A DNA stretch of 64,000 bases from an uncultured Campylobacter sp. (GTDB lineage: Bacteria > Campylobacterota > Campylobacteria > Campylobacterales > Campylobacteraceae): contig NZ_CAURPW010000001.1 of the NCBI RefSeq assembly GCF_963526985.1, forward strand, positions 62,001 through 126,000, written 5' to 3'. The position numbers and the translations under genes are program-made. This document shows positions 44,169 to 53,330 of this stretch, piece after piece; position 1 is the stretch's first letter; each line of letters begins with the position of its first letter. The notes beneath the pieces were generated by a model. It was not told where the DNA came from. It was given only the letters and a program-made list of their open reading frames with translations, and ran no database searches.

Positions 44169-46080
44169 CGATTTTTTTTACGACCTTACCGAAAATTTCG
44201 GCCGTTGCGATATTTGCGTCCGTGATTTCAACGATGACTTTTTGCAGTAAATTTACGCAGTACGCGCCCAAAAATATCCTGGCGCCTTTTATCTCGTCGT
44301 CAAGCCTGGCGACCGCGACGTTTTGATTTTCGCTGATATAGGCGCTAAAGCGCTGCCCGATGCGCTCTTTTGCCCAGCGCGCAAATTTCCTATCCATAAA
44401 GTCAAACGCGACCCTGTCGGCTTCGCGCTCGAGTTCGCTTAAATTTGAACAAGTCGCTTCGATATTTAAAAGCAGGTAGTTGAAAAACTTCTCGTCGTTG
44501 CGCAGTTTGGCCTTTAAAAGGCGGTGCAGCGTAAGGTCGGAGTAGCGGCGGATCGGGCTCGTAAAATGCGTGTAGCGCTCAAAGCCTAGTCCGAAGTGGC
44601 CTAAATTTTGCGCGCCGTATTCGGCCTTTTTTTGCGATTTTATGATGAGCTTGTCGATCTCCTCGCGGTTGCCTACGGCGTCGGCCTGCGCTTGGATTTT
44701 GCGAACCAAATTCGCGATGTCGCTTTCGTAAACGAAGTCAAAGCCCAGAGCGCCGAGGTCTTCGAGCAAAATTTGGATTTTTCGCAGATCCGGCGAGCCG
44801 TGATTTCTAAAAACGCCTTTTACGATACGCTTTGCCGCAGCGACGTTGGCTAGCAGCATGCAGTCCTCGACGAGCCTGTGCGAGTCGGTGTCGGTCTCAA
44901 ATCTCGTAGATGAAAGCCCACCGTCTGCGTCAAGGCTCATGCGAAGCTCCTGCGTTCTAAAGTCAAACGCGTTTTTCAGGCGTTTTTTGCGCAGGCGCGA
45001 TGTGAGCGCGAAAAGAGGCTTGATCCAGTCGGTCTCGTCCTTGCGTTCTCCGCGTAAAATTTGATCGACTTCGTCGTAGTTAAAGCGTCTTTTTGAGACG
45101 ATTATGGCTTCCATGAGCTCCTCTTTTACGACTTCGTCTTCTTCGTCTAGCGTGATTTTGAAACAAAACGCAAGGCGCGCGACGTTTGGTTTGAGAGAGC
45201 AGATATTTTCGCTCAAATTTCGCGGCAGCATCGGCACGGCTTTGTGCGGAAAATATATCGAAAATCCGCGCGTTTTGGCCTCGGCGTCTATCGGAGAGTA
45301 GGGCGTGACGTATTCGCTGACGTCTGCGATCGCGACGTAAATTTCGCGCTTTTTATCGTCGAAATATATCGCGTCGTCAAAGTCTTTGGCATCGACCGGA
45401 TCAATCGTGCAAAAAGGCAGTTCCCGTAAATCTACCCTCTGCGGATACATCTCAGCATCGACCTCGTCGCCCCATGCGAGCGCCTGGGCTTCGCACTCCT
45501 CGCTAAATTCGTCGTTTTTGTTAAATACGGCGAGCGAGATTTTCTCGTCGCTTAGCGGATCGTTTATATTGCCGATGACTTCGACTATTTCGTTATTTAG
45601 ATTGCCGATTTTTAGTAGCGTGCCCGGCGGCAACATTTTTAGGGATTTTTGCGACGCTTTTAGAGCCGAGCTAAGTCCGGTTTTTACGTTTACGCCAAGG
45701 ATTGCCGAGCCTATTTGCTTGGTATAGACTACGCTCGTTTCATTGGCGAGTTTTAGCGTCATCACGACTTTGGCGCTTTGGCGTTTTTTCTTTAACGGCA
45801 AAAGCTTTGCTAGCACGATGTCGCCGTAGTGCGAGGCGTTTAAATTTTTATTTTCTATTATTATATCTTGCTTAAATCGTTTGTCGTAAGGCGTCAAAAA
45901 TCCCGTGCCGTTTGCGCTTATATCGAGTTTGCCGCAGACAAAGCCGTTATTTAGATAGTAGCGATCTTTGTGGCGGCTTACGGCGTTTAAGTTTAGTAAA
46001 TTTCGCAGGATTTCTTTATCTGAGGAGGCGACTTCCTTTTCGCTCACTCCGTCAAGTAGTTTGGTTAAAAATTCTTTCAC
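44161..46080 (-). CDS. rnr: ribonuclease R (RNB family exoribonuclease)
   Basis: 3'-5' exoribonuclease, 639 residues. RNB catalytic segment CTIDPVDAKDFDDAIYFDD holds the metal-binding Asp cluster, followed by VAIADVSEYVTPYSPID and YFPHKAVPMLPRNLSENICSL. The C-terminal S1 domain is short, as in other epsilonproteobacteria. I place the start at GTG 46078-46080, whose GTGA overlaps the HDOD stop; the 23 upstream codons of the longer frame (to 46149) are inside the HDOD gene and arginine-rich. Confidence 0.94.
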   Translation of the reverse strand: MKEFLTKLLDGVSEKEVASSDKEILRNLLNLNAVSRHKDRYYLNNGFVCGKLDISANGTGFLTPYDKRFKQDIIIENKNLNASHYGDIVLAKLLPLKKKRQSAKVVMTLKLANETSVVYTKQIGSAILGVNVKTGLSSALKASQKSLKMLPPGTLLKIGNLNNEIVEVIGNINDPLSDEKISLAVFNKNDEFSEECEAQALAWGDEVDAEMYPQRVDLRELPFCTIDPVDAKDFDDAIYFDDKKREIYVAIADVSEYVTPYSPIDAEAKTRGFSIYFPHKAVPMLPRNLSENICSLKPNVARLAFCFKITLDEEDEVVKEELMEAIIVSKRRFNYDEVDQILRGERKDETDWIKPLFALTSRLRKKRLKNAFDFRTQELRMSLDADGGLSSTRFETDTDSHRLVEDCMLLANVAAAKRIVKGVFRNHGSPDLRKIQILLEDLGALGFDFVYESDIANLVRKIQAQADAVGNREEIDKLIIKSQKKAEYGAQNLGHFGLGFERYTHFTSPIRRYSDLTLHRLLKAKLRNDEKFFNYLLLNIEATCSNLSELEREADRVAFDFMDRKFARWAKERIGQRFSAYISENQNVAVARLDDEIKGARIFLGAYCVNLLQKVIVEITDANIATAEIFGKVVKKIDV

Positions 46081-46895
46081 AAATTCGCTTTGACTTTTGC
46101 GACGGCTTCGAGGAATTTGTCTTGCGCAAAGCCGTATTCGTCGAGGCACATTAGCGTATTTTGTAGCCCGTCGTCGCTAAGTTGACTAAAGATATTTACG
46201 GCGTTTTTGACGACCCTGAGCGCTTTTGAGTAGTCTTTGATATGCTCGGGCGCATCGTCTGGATCGTTTGAATAATATATCGCGTCTACTAGCTCGGTTT
46301 CTAGATTCCACTGCTCGAAAATTTTAGCCGTTACAGTTTCGTTTGAGATACCTACGATCTCGGTTTCTAGATCGGATAGATCAAATGGATTTGAAATTTC
46401 TTTTAATCTTTTTCTAAATTCGTCTGCTTTGCCTTTTTCGTTTAATTCATGAGAAATCACGATTTTGCCGACTTCTAACATAAATGAAGCGGGGCTTAAC
46501 ACGGCGAGTTCTTTTGCGTCGATCTTAGAGTACCAGTTGTACGTGAGCGCATTTTGCATTATGGAAATATTTAAAAAATCGTGGCTAGTAATTCCGTAAG
46601 GGTCTAAATTTATCTTAAAGTTCTTTTTAACGGCGCTTGAGAGCGCGAAACCGCGTACAGTCGCCATACCAAAAAGCGATACGGCCTTTTCGATCGTCGT
46701 TATTTCGCGACTAAATCCGTAAAGCGGAGAATTTGCCGAGCGTAAAATATTCGCCGTTAGCATCGGATCTTTGGCGATTATCTGAGCTAGGTCGCCTAGC
46801 GAACTATTTTCATTTGAACAGACGGCTTGGACTTTTACTACCGTATCGTCTAGCGGAGGGAGCGCCTTTATATGTTTGTAGATTGAATCATTCAT
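46077..46895 (-). CDS. HDOD domain protein
   Basis: 272 residues, an HDOD domain over almost the full length: LPPLDDTVVKVQAVCSNENSSLGDLAQIIAKDPMLTANILRSANSP-type start (here read in parts: DLAQIIAKDPMLTANIL, RSANSPLYGF), then TTIEKAVSLFGMATVRGFALSS. The HD metal residues are not conserved, as usual for HDOD proteins, which act in signalling rather than hydrolysis. First gene of the minus-strand run down to holA, coupled to rnr by GTGA. Confidence 0.92.
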   Translation of the reverse strand: MNDSIYKHIKALPPLDDTVVKVQAVCSNENSSLGDLAQIIAKDPMLTANILRSANSPLYGFSREITTIEKAVSLFGMATVRGFALSSAVKKNFKINLDPYGITSHDFLNISIMQNALTYNWYSKIDAKELAVLSPASFMLEVGKIVISHELNEKGKADEFRKRLKEISNPFDLSDLETEIVGISNETVTAKIFEQWNLETELVDAIYYSNDPDDAPEHIKDYSKALRVVKNAVNIFSQLSDDGLQNTLMCLDEYGFAQDKFLEAVAKVKANL

Positions 46896-47003
46896 AATTT
46901 TTACACTCTATATCTATAAATTTTTATAATCTGCAATTTTACACTAAAAGGCTTTTTAATAAACTTAAATCGAGTCTAAGTCAAGTTTATTTCAGCGCGC
47001 AAA

Positions 47004-47012
47004 TAGTATAAT
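47004..47012 (+). promoter_or_regulatory. -10 promoter of ilvC
   Basis: TAGTATAAT with TATAAT at 47007-47012, 34 bp before the ATG; an AAAGGAA ribosome site lies between. No leader peptide or attenuator was seen. Confidence 0.5.
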
Positions 47013-47046
47013 CACGCAAATTTATCTTAAAACAAAGGAATGCAAA

Positions 47047-48069
47047 ATGGCTGTAAACATTTATTACGACAAAGATTGCGATTTGAGCTTGATTAGAAGC
47101 AAAACCGTCGCGATGATAGGTTTTGGTTCGCAAGGACACGCGCACGCCGAAAATTTGCGCGATAGCGGCGTAAAGGTAATCGTGGGTCTGGCAAAGGGCG
47201 GCAGAAGCTGGGCGAAGGCCGAGGCGAAGGGCTTTGAAGTAAAAACGGTAGCAGAAGCCGCAAAGGCCGCCGACGTCGTTATGATTTTAACTCCCGACGA
47301 GCTTCAGGCCGAAATTTTCGAGCGAGAGATTAAACCCAACCTTAAAAGCGGCGCGGCGATCGCGTTTGGACACGGATTTAACGTGCATTTTGGACAGATC
47401 AAAGCCCCCGAGGATATCGACGTCATCATGATCGCTCCAAAGGCGCCAGGCCATACGGTAAGAAGCGAATTCGTCCGCGGCGGCGGCATCCCGGATCTAA
47501 TCGCCGTAGAGCAAAACGCGAGCGGAAAGGCTAAAGAGCTAGCTCTAAGCTACGCTAGCGCGATCGGCGGCGGCAGAACGGGCATCATCGAGACGACCTT
47601 TAAAGACGAGACCGAGACCGATCTTTTCGGCGAGCAGGCGGTACTTTGCGGCGGACTTTGCGCGCTGGTAAACGCGGGCTTTGAGACGCTGGTAGATGCC
47701 GGATACGAGCCTGAGATGGCGTATTTTGAGTGCCTCCACGAGCTAAAACTAATCGTAGATCTAATGTATCAAGGCGGCATGGCCGATATGCGCTACTCTA
47801 TCTCAAACACCGCAGAGTACGGCGACTACGTAAGCGGCCCGCGCGTCATCGGCGAAGACAGCAAAAAAGCGATGAAGGAAATTTTAAAAGAGATCCAAAA
47901 CGGTAAATTTGCAAAAGACTTCATCCTAGAACGCAAGGCCGGATACGTCCGTATGAACGCAGAGCGCGGCATCGCCGAAAGAAGCCTGCTAAATCAAACT
48001 GGCAAAAAACTACGCTCTATGATGCCTTGGATCAGCTCGGGCAAACTCATCGACCAAAGCAAAAACTAA
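47047..48069 (+). CDS. ilvC: ketol-acid reductoisomerase (NADP)
   Basis: Second step of isoleucine/valine synthesis. Rossmann motif GFGSQGHAHAENLRDSG (about 26-42), then GHGFNVHFGQI and the metal-binding DETETDLFGEQAVLCGG. 340 residues, short class I form. Start of the plus-strand run ilvC-yibQ-dprA; the yibQ start directly abuts its stop. Confidence 0.97.
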   Translation: MAVNIYYDKDCDLSLIRSKTVAMIGFGSQGHAHAENLRDSGVKVIVGLAKGGRSWAKAEAKGFEVKTVAEAAKAADVVMILTPDELQAEIFEREIKPNLKSGAAIAFGHGFNVHFGQIKAPEDIDVIMIAPKAPGHTVRSEFVRGGGIPDLIAVEQNASGKAKELALSYASAIGGGRTGIIETTFKDETETDLFGEQAVLCGGLCALVNAGFETLVDAGYEPEMAYFECLHELKLIVDLMYQGGMADMRYSISNTAEYGDYVSGPRVIGEDSKKAMKEILKEIQNGKFAKDFILERKAGYVRMNAERGIAERSLLNQTGKKLRSMMPWISSGKLIDQSKN

Positions 48070-49680
48070 TTGAACTCAAAATCCAGAAAAAGATCCGCCA
48101 AAAAGCGTCCTAAAAAAGGGCGCTTGAGAGGCGGATTTAAGCTACTGTTTTCCGCTATTTTTATTGCCTGTATCTTGCTCGTCGGCGCATTTTATTTTTT
48201 GGACGTTAAATTTAAGCCGGACGCCGCCGAAAAACTCATCGCAAAGGCGCAAGAGTATCTAAGCGTTTCTAAAAAAGAAGAAACGGCAAATTTAGCGTCG
48301 TTTAAGTCCGGTGCCGAGGACGTGGACGAAGTCCAAAATAGCGGCTCTAGCGTGCATTCTAGAGCGAATTTAACGGATATCAAAGCTCTTTTTGTGCAAG
48401 CTTCGGTAAATGAGGCAAAATTAGAAAAAAGAGATGACGGCGCCGGCGCGGCTTTTTTACAGGCTTCATATACGCAAAGCGAGCTTGGTTCGGGTTTTTC
48501 AAACGACGACCAAGACGAGCGAACGAAATTCGTAAAGCGCCAAAACGTCATCGCGCGCGATAAAATTTCTCTTGAGTCGCGCGATCCTTCCGAGCTTGAG
48601 GGCTCCGTAAAAAACGGCCTAGCTAAAAAGGACGGACGAGGAAGTGAAAATTTAAACTTACCGGGCGCATACGGCGAATTTAACGGCACCCAGACCTCAA
48701 AGATCGCGAACAAAACGCAAAGCGATGCTCTAGAGCAGACGCTAAAAAGTCCTAAATTTACTATAGATTTCGGCACGCAAAATGCGGGCGAATCAGGACT
48801 AGGCGATACCGATACCGCGGGCGTAGACAAAGGCGCGAAAACGCAAAACCTAGAGGGCGGACAAGAGGCTAAAGTAAGCATCCAAATGAGCGACCAAAGC
48901 GCGCAGGATAAAGAGGGCGCGCAAAGCGCTAAAAACAGGGATAAAGCTGGCGGCGAAAAGGATGAGAAGCCGCAAAAGCTCGCAGGCTCAATTAGCGAAG
49001 ATAAAAAATCTAAAATTTACTCAAAACTAGGCGCTAAACCGCGTCTAGTCATCATCATCGACGACGTGGCGTATAGGCACCAGGCAGACGCGATAAAATC
49101 GGTAAATCTAAAGCTCACGCCGTCTTTCTTCCCTGCGACCTCCGCCCACCCCGAGACGCCTATTTTGGCGCGGCGTTTTAGCTTTTATATGATCCACCTG
49201 CCTATGCAGGCTCTAGGCGGCTTTAAGGGTGCTGAGATCGGCACTCTCACTGTAAACGACGACTACGAAAAGATCGCTAAAAAACTGCAAAGCATCAAGC
49301 GAGACTTTCCGAATCTAAAATACATCAACAACCACACGGGCAGCCGCTTTACGAGCGACGCGGCCGCGATGGATAGGCTGATGCGGGCGATGCGGGACGA
49401 AAATTTAATCTTCGTCGATAGCAAGACGACCTCGCCGACCAAGGTTTACGGCGCGGCGAAAAAATACTCGATGCCCTACATCGCTCGCGACGTATTTTTG
49501 GATCACGACGGCTCAAAGGCGGCTGTGCGAAAGCAGCTAAAATACGCCGTCGAGCTAGCTAAAAAGCGCTCCTACGCTATCGCGATCGGCCATCCGCACA
49601 AAAACACGATCGAAGTCCTGCAAGAAAGCGCAAAACTCCTGCAAGAGGTCGACGTCGTCTATCTAAAGGATCTTTTTTGA
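48070..49680 (+). CDS. divergent polysaccharide deacetylase family protein (YibQ-like) with long linker
   Basis: 536 residues, TTG start at 48070 next to the ilvC stop. Basic N-terminus and one transmembrane helix (about 24-45), ~265 residues of hydrophilic low-complexity sequence, then a YibQ/DUF610 domain from ~320: PRLVIIIDDVAYR, PSFFPATSAHPETP, FYMIHLPMQALGG, YINNHTGSRFTSD, RDVFLDHDGSK, AIAIGHPHKNTIEVL. These are the family's metal-binding and catalytic-like positions (DD, H, H..). Periplasmic, acting on cell-envelope glycans by inference. The linker is encoded by biased, AAATTT-containing DNA. Confidence 0.85.
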   Translation: MNSKSRKRSAKKRPKKGRLRGGFKLLFSAIFIACILLVGAFYFLDVKFKPDAAEKLIAKAQEYLSVSKKEETANLASFKSGAEDVDEVQNSGSSVHSRANLTDIKALFVQASVNEAKLEKRDDGAGAAFLQASYTQSELGSGFSNDDQDERTKFVKRQNVIARDKISLESRDPSELEGSVKNGLAKKDGRGSENLNLPGAYGEFNGTQTSKIANKTQSDALEQTLKSPKFTIDFGTQNAGESGLGDTDTAGVDKGAKTQNLEGGQEAKVSIQMSDQSAQDKEGAQSAKNRDKAGGEKDEKPQKLAGSISEDKKSKIYSKLGAKPRLVIIIDDVAYRHQADAIKSVNLKLTPSFFPATSAHPETPILARRFSFYMIHLPMQALGGFKGAEIGTLTVNDDYEKIAKKLQSIKRDFPNLKYINNHTGSRFTSDAAAMDRLMRAMRDENLIFVDSKTTSPTKVYGAAKKYSMPYIARDVFLDHDGSKAAVRKQLKYAVELAKKRSYAIAIGHPHKNTIEVLQESAKLLQEVDVVYLKDLF

Positions 49681-50444
49681 ACGTCTTAACCAAGCTTCCG
49701 CGCGGCCTTTTGCGTCTTAAAAAGCCGCCGCAAAAGCTCTATTTCGAGGGAAATTTGGCTCTGCTTGAGCGCCCAATGGTCTCGATCGTGGGCTCGAGAA
49801 AGGCAAGCGCCTACACCAGGCAGTGCGTAGAGGCGCTGGCTAGGACGCTTGCAAACAGCGGCGTTTGCGTAGTTAGCGGTGCGGCTATCGGCGTGGATAT
49901 CGCTGCGCACAAGGGCGCGTATCCGCATACGGTCGCCGTTTTTGGCAACGGACTAAATAAAATCTACCCGCAAAGCAACGCCAAAATCATCAAAGAAATC
50001 TACCAAAATGCGCTGGCTCTTAGCGAGTATGACCCAGGCGAGCCGCCGCTTGCATATAGATTTTTAGAGCGAAACCGCATCGTGGTCGCGCTCTCGCAGG
50101 CTCTAGTCGTGGCGCAGGCCGATACCAGAAGCGGCTCGATGCAAAGCGCGCGCATGGCAAAGGAGCTTGGAGTGCCGATATTTACGCTGCCTCAGCGCCT
50201 AGGCGAGAGTGAGGGGACAAACGAGCTAATAGCTAGCGGCGCGGCAAATTTGATAAACGATTTTGACGCCTTTACGCTTCGTTTCGGTGGCAAATCCGCG
50301 CCCGCGCAAGACGACGAGGTGATAAAATTTTGCAAAAACGGCGCGAGCCTTGATGCGGCTTTGGCAAAATTCGGCGATAAAATTTACGAATACGAACTGG
50401 AAGGCAAACTGCGAATATCGGGGCTTACGGTGTTTGCGGAGTAA
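49677..50444 (+). CDS. dprA: DNA processing protein DprA
   Basis: Loads RecA on incoming single-stranded DNA in natural transformation. 255 residues: Rossmann-like fold with SIVGSRKASAYTRQ, VVSGAAIGVDIAAHKGAY, GNGLNKIYPQSN and ARSGSMQSARMAKELG-type region (VAQADTRSGSMQSA). Shorter than the E. coli type, without extended C-terminal domains, as in other Campylobacter. TTG start overlaps the preceding stop (TTGA). Confidence 0.95.
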   Translation: MNVLTKLPRGLLRLKKPPQKLYFEGNLALLERPMVSIVGSRKASAYTRQCVEALARTLANSGVCVVSGAAIGVDIAAHKGAYPHTVAVFGNGLNKIYPQSNAKIIKEIYQNALALSEYDPGEPPLAYRFLERNRIVVALSQALVVAQADTRSGSMQSARMAKELGVPIFTLPQRLGESEGTNELIASGAANLINDFDAFTLRFGGKSAPAQDDEVIKFCKNGASLDAALAKFGDKIYEYELEGKLRISGLTVFAE

Positions 50445-50560
50445 ATTTAGCGGCATTTGGCTTTGTGAATTTCACGGAGCGAGGTTATCAAATTTAAGCT
50501 TGCCGGCCGTCAAATTTAACTCTATAAAACGCTAAATTTGAGAAAATCTAAAGGACGAAA

Positions 50561-50935
50561 ATGAGCATAATGGCCATCGACGTTGGGCTAAAACGTATCG
50601 GCGTGGCGCTAGCCGTCGGGCAAACCGTGATGCCGCAAACGCCCGTACTGCGCAAAAATCGCAATCAAGCCGCGCGCGACGTTAGCGCCGTTTTGCGCGA
50701 ATACGGAGCAAAAAAGTTGGTCGTGGGCGTGCCGCTTGGGGGATCTAGCGAGGATGAGATGCGAAGGCGGATCGAGCACTTCGTGTCGCTGCTCGAATTT
50801 GACGGCGAAGTGGTCTATCAGGACGAGGCGATGAGTAGCTTTGAGGCGAGCGAAATTTACGCCGATGGCAGACGCGATGGACGGCTAGATAGCATCGCGG
50901 CGATGATTATTTTAAAGCGGTATTTGGGGCTTTGA
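50561..50935 (+). CDS. ruvX: Holliday junction resolvase-like RuvX/YqgF
   Basis: 124 residues, RNase H-like fold. MAIDVGLKRIGVALA at the start carries the first catalytic Asp; VVGVPLGGSSEDEMRRRIEHF and VVYQDEAMSSFEAS supply Glu/Asp; DGRLDSIAAMIIL ends with the last. Implicated in 16S rRNA processing and junction resolution. Preceded by AAAGGACG; follows dprA as in C. jejuni. Confidence 0.95.
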   Translation: MSIMAIDVGLKRIGVALAVGQTVMPQTPVLRKNRNQAARDVSAVLREYGAKKLVVGVPLGGSSEDEMRRRIEHFVSLLEFDGEVVYQDEAMSSFEASEIYADGRRDGRLDSIAAMIILKRYLGL

Positions 50936-51180
50936 GCAAATTTGGCGCGCGGTAAAAGGCGGCAAATTTGAGTTTTGCGCTAGTGTTACGTTATGGTCGT
51001 CTCGGCTACTCGTTGCTAGCGCGGAGGTCGAGTAAAATTTGAGCTAAATTTATGCCTCAGCGGTAAATTTGACCGAGGTTTTTGAGTAAAATTTAAAAGC
51101 GGCTTGATCGGCGGATTTATGAGTCAAATTTGACCGCATGGATTTGGCGTAAAAGCTCCTTTAAGCCCAGTTAGGTGCTG

Positions 51181-51784
51181 CTACCGGCTATAGCGCCGTA
51201 TTCGCTCGCCTAGAAACCGCATTTGCTCCGCCGCGCTAAATCGATGCTCGCCGTTTTTCATGATGGTAAGCGTTGCGCCGATTTGGTTTGCAAACTCGCA
51301 AATCGTTTCAAAAGATGTTAGATCGTCGTTTTTGCCGTATAAAATATGCGTCGGCGCCGTCCAGTAGATAGGATGCTCTCTGGCGTAGCAAAGATATCTC
51401 CATGAAAGTTTTTCTCCAAATTTAGTGCTCAGTTCGCCCTTATCTCGCAGCTCCTGCTCGCTCGCGTTTGCCTGCGACATCATGTTTAGTATCAAATTTT
51501 TCGTATTTACTATAGGGGAGGTAAGATAGGCCTTCTCGTGCGTATGCCTTGCAAGGCATGCATGGCAAAAAACGCTCCGATACCGTTTGCTACGATCGTT
51601 GCGGATTTGCGGCTTTTAAGGATAGACTCAAAATACGACGCAAATTCTTCTTTTGCCTCCCACGGCGTGCGCGCTTCGTAATCAAATTTAGGCACGTCGC
51701 TATCTGCAAAAAGCCGTCGGTAGCGGGCCGCTTCTGCCGCGCGCTTCCGCTTTTACCGTGAATGTATATGGCTATATCTTTCAT
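51181..51784 (-). pseudogene. alpha/beta hydrolase, broken by two frameshifts
   Basis: Three overlapping frames make one protein: MKDIAIYIHGKSGSA (from 51784), then AAEAARYRRLFADSDVPKFDYEARTPWEAKEEF (read in parts), then EKAYLTSPIVN to the end at 51181 (THILYGKNDDLTS, NGEHRFSAAEQM). The first shift is near 51735 (an extra CG in GCGCGGC), the second near 51536 (one base missing). In addition the nucleophile elbow, usually ANSIGAFF, reads ANGIGAFF (Ser to Gly). Catalytic Asp and His positions remain. With nucleophile and frame lost the gene is dead. Next to another broken gene. Confidence 0.87.
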
Positions 51785-51851
51785 GATTTTGCCTTTTTGC
51801 GGCAGTTAAAAAAAAGGGGGGGGCTAAAATAAAAGCGCTTTGGCGCCGCAA

Positions 51852-52195
51852 CTAGTTAAATTTGATCAGCCCGTCCTCTTCAAATTTAAAACCGGGCCCC
51901 CAAGCCACCTCTCGGTAGTATCCGTTAGGATCGGCAAAATAGCGCGGTATCCGCCCCAAAACGTATCTTGGGGCTCCTTGACGATGGTGCCGCCCGCCTT
52001 TTTGCTAGCGTGATGCCGGCAAATCCGCTGCCTTTGGGCGGATCGTTTTCGCTGGTATCTCGCCGCCGGCGCGTCCAGTGGGTAGAGCTCAAATTTGGTC
52101 CCTGGCGTATTGAAAAAACACACGGGCGGATTGTCCTCCTTGCAATCCGTCTCGTAACCTAGGCCGTCTCTGTAAAATTTCAGCGCCCTTTGCAT
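51852..52195 (-). pseudogene. VOC (glyoxalase-like) protein, frameshifted
   Basis: MQRALKFYRDGLGYETDCKE and FFNTPGTKFELYPLDA open like a VOC metalloprotein; the frame then shifts: ENDPPKGSGFAGITLA lies in a second frame, a central stretch of ~20-25 residues seems deleted, KAGGTIVKEPQDTFWGGYR follows, and after a shift near 51943 RYFADPNGYYREVAWGPGFK ends the protein in yet another frame with TAG at 51852-51854. The N-terminal ~12 residues upstream of 52195 are degraded too (stop codons in place of the usual 'LVTLGV'). Confidence 0.83.
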
Positions 52196-52300
52196 GCTTC
52201 GCGCGCTAGGCAGTTATCTTAGCGGTAGCGGTTTTGTGCCAAATTTTACGCTGTCAAACGAAGCAGAGCAGTTTAAAAATGCGAGTAAAATTTCAAAAAG

Positions 52301-53320
52301 CTAAATTTTATCCCCGTTTTGCGTCTTAGATTCGTAAGCTTCGTTTAAGACGCGCACGAGCATATCCGACAAATACGGCTGCGGCAGCGACAGGGCGCGT
52401 ATTTTTGGATTTAGGCTTGTCTGCGCGCTCGTATTTTTAAGCACGATAAGTGCGATTTTTTTCTCTGCGATGTCGTTTTGTAGCGACTCGTCTATGCTTT
52501 GCAATAAGCTCTCGTCGATAAAAACGACATCCGGGCGAAAAATCATATCCCGCACGTGGCGTTTTACGACGTCCCATTCGCGGCACGGTTTGACGTCGAT
52601 GCCGATAAAATCGAGATCCTTTTTTAATGCGTAAAAGGCGCTAGCGTCCGGATGAGCTATGAGGGCGATGAAATTTTTAGGATTTTTTATTTTTATATTT
52701 TTTACGGCGTCAAGCTTTCGGCTTGATATTTTGAGCGATATTTCGGTACTTATACGAACCGCGTTGCCAAACTCGAACCAGATATCAGAGCCGTTTTTAC
52801 GGGCGAGAGCTTGCGCTAGTCGGTAAAATTTACGGCTTTTTTTCGACATATTTATATGTATGGCGCAAGGGTTTTTATTGACGAAGAAATTGGTCTTGGA
52901 TGCCGCGCTGATCGTAAATTTGACGTTATCTTTATAGTAATTCGAGAGCAAAAATTTTATCGTTACGGTCGAGTCTGAGACGCTTTTTAAAAATATCTGC
53001 GCTAGCGCGTCTATAAGCTTAGCTAGGGCGTCTATATCCGCATAAAATATGCGCGGATACGCAATGTCGTAATCAAAAATCACTCGGTTGCGATTTTTTG
53101 CCGCATCTTCGTTTAGCGACGAGGCTAGAAATATCAAACCTCCCGCGATATCGATTTTGCAAGGGTTTTTATCGGAGTTTTGCGGTTCGTACGTTTTTTG
53201 CAAAGGGGCAAATTTGATGAAATTTCGCTTTTGCCTACGCGTCTTAGCGTATGAAAAATATCCGACGCATAGCGCGGCGTAAAAGGCAAGCGAGATCAAA
53301 AATGCGCCTAAAAAGCTCAT
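52301..53320 (-). CDS. degenerate kinase/receiver-like membrane protein
   Basis: 339 residues. One N-terminal transmembrane helix (about 3-24), then a region about 90-205 that has the layout of a histidine kinase HATPase (YADIDALAKLIDALAQIFLKS, VTIKFLLSN...KFTIS, ARKNGSDIWFEFG) but without the N, G1, F and G2 boxes, and a C-terminal receiver-like fold (about 215-325: FIALIAHPDASAFYALKKDL, PDVVFIDESLL, IALIVLKNTS, PQPYLSDMLVRVL). The phosphoacceptor position reads FIDESLL and acidic pocket residues at the N-terminus are absent. No catalysis is expected. Start moved to 53320 because the upstream frame is inside queA. Confidence 0.7.
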   Translation of the reverse strand: MSFLGAFLISLAFYAALCVGYFSYAKTRRQKRNFIKFAPLQKTYEPQNSDKNPCKIDIAGGLIFLASSLNEDAAKNRNRVIFDYDIAYPRIFYADIDALAKLIDALAQIFLKSVSDSTVTIKFLLSNYYKDNVKFTISAASKTNFFVNKNPCAIHINMSKKSRKFYRLAQALARKNGSDIWFEFGNAVRISTEISLKISSRKLDAVKNIKIKNPKNFIALIAHPDASAFYALKKDLDFIGIDVKPCREWDVVKRHVRDMIFRPDVVFIDESLLQSIDESLQNDIAEKKIALIVLKNTSAQTSLNPKIRALSLPQPYLSDMLVRVLNEAYESKTQNGDKI

Positions 53321-53330
53321 CGTCGCCCCT

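Noticed and set aside
48192..48881. 229-codon minus-strand ORF
   Set aside because: Antisense to the linker of the YibQ-like gene; low complexity on the other strand gives it by chance.
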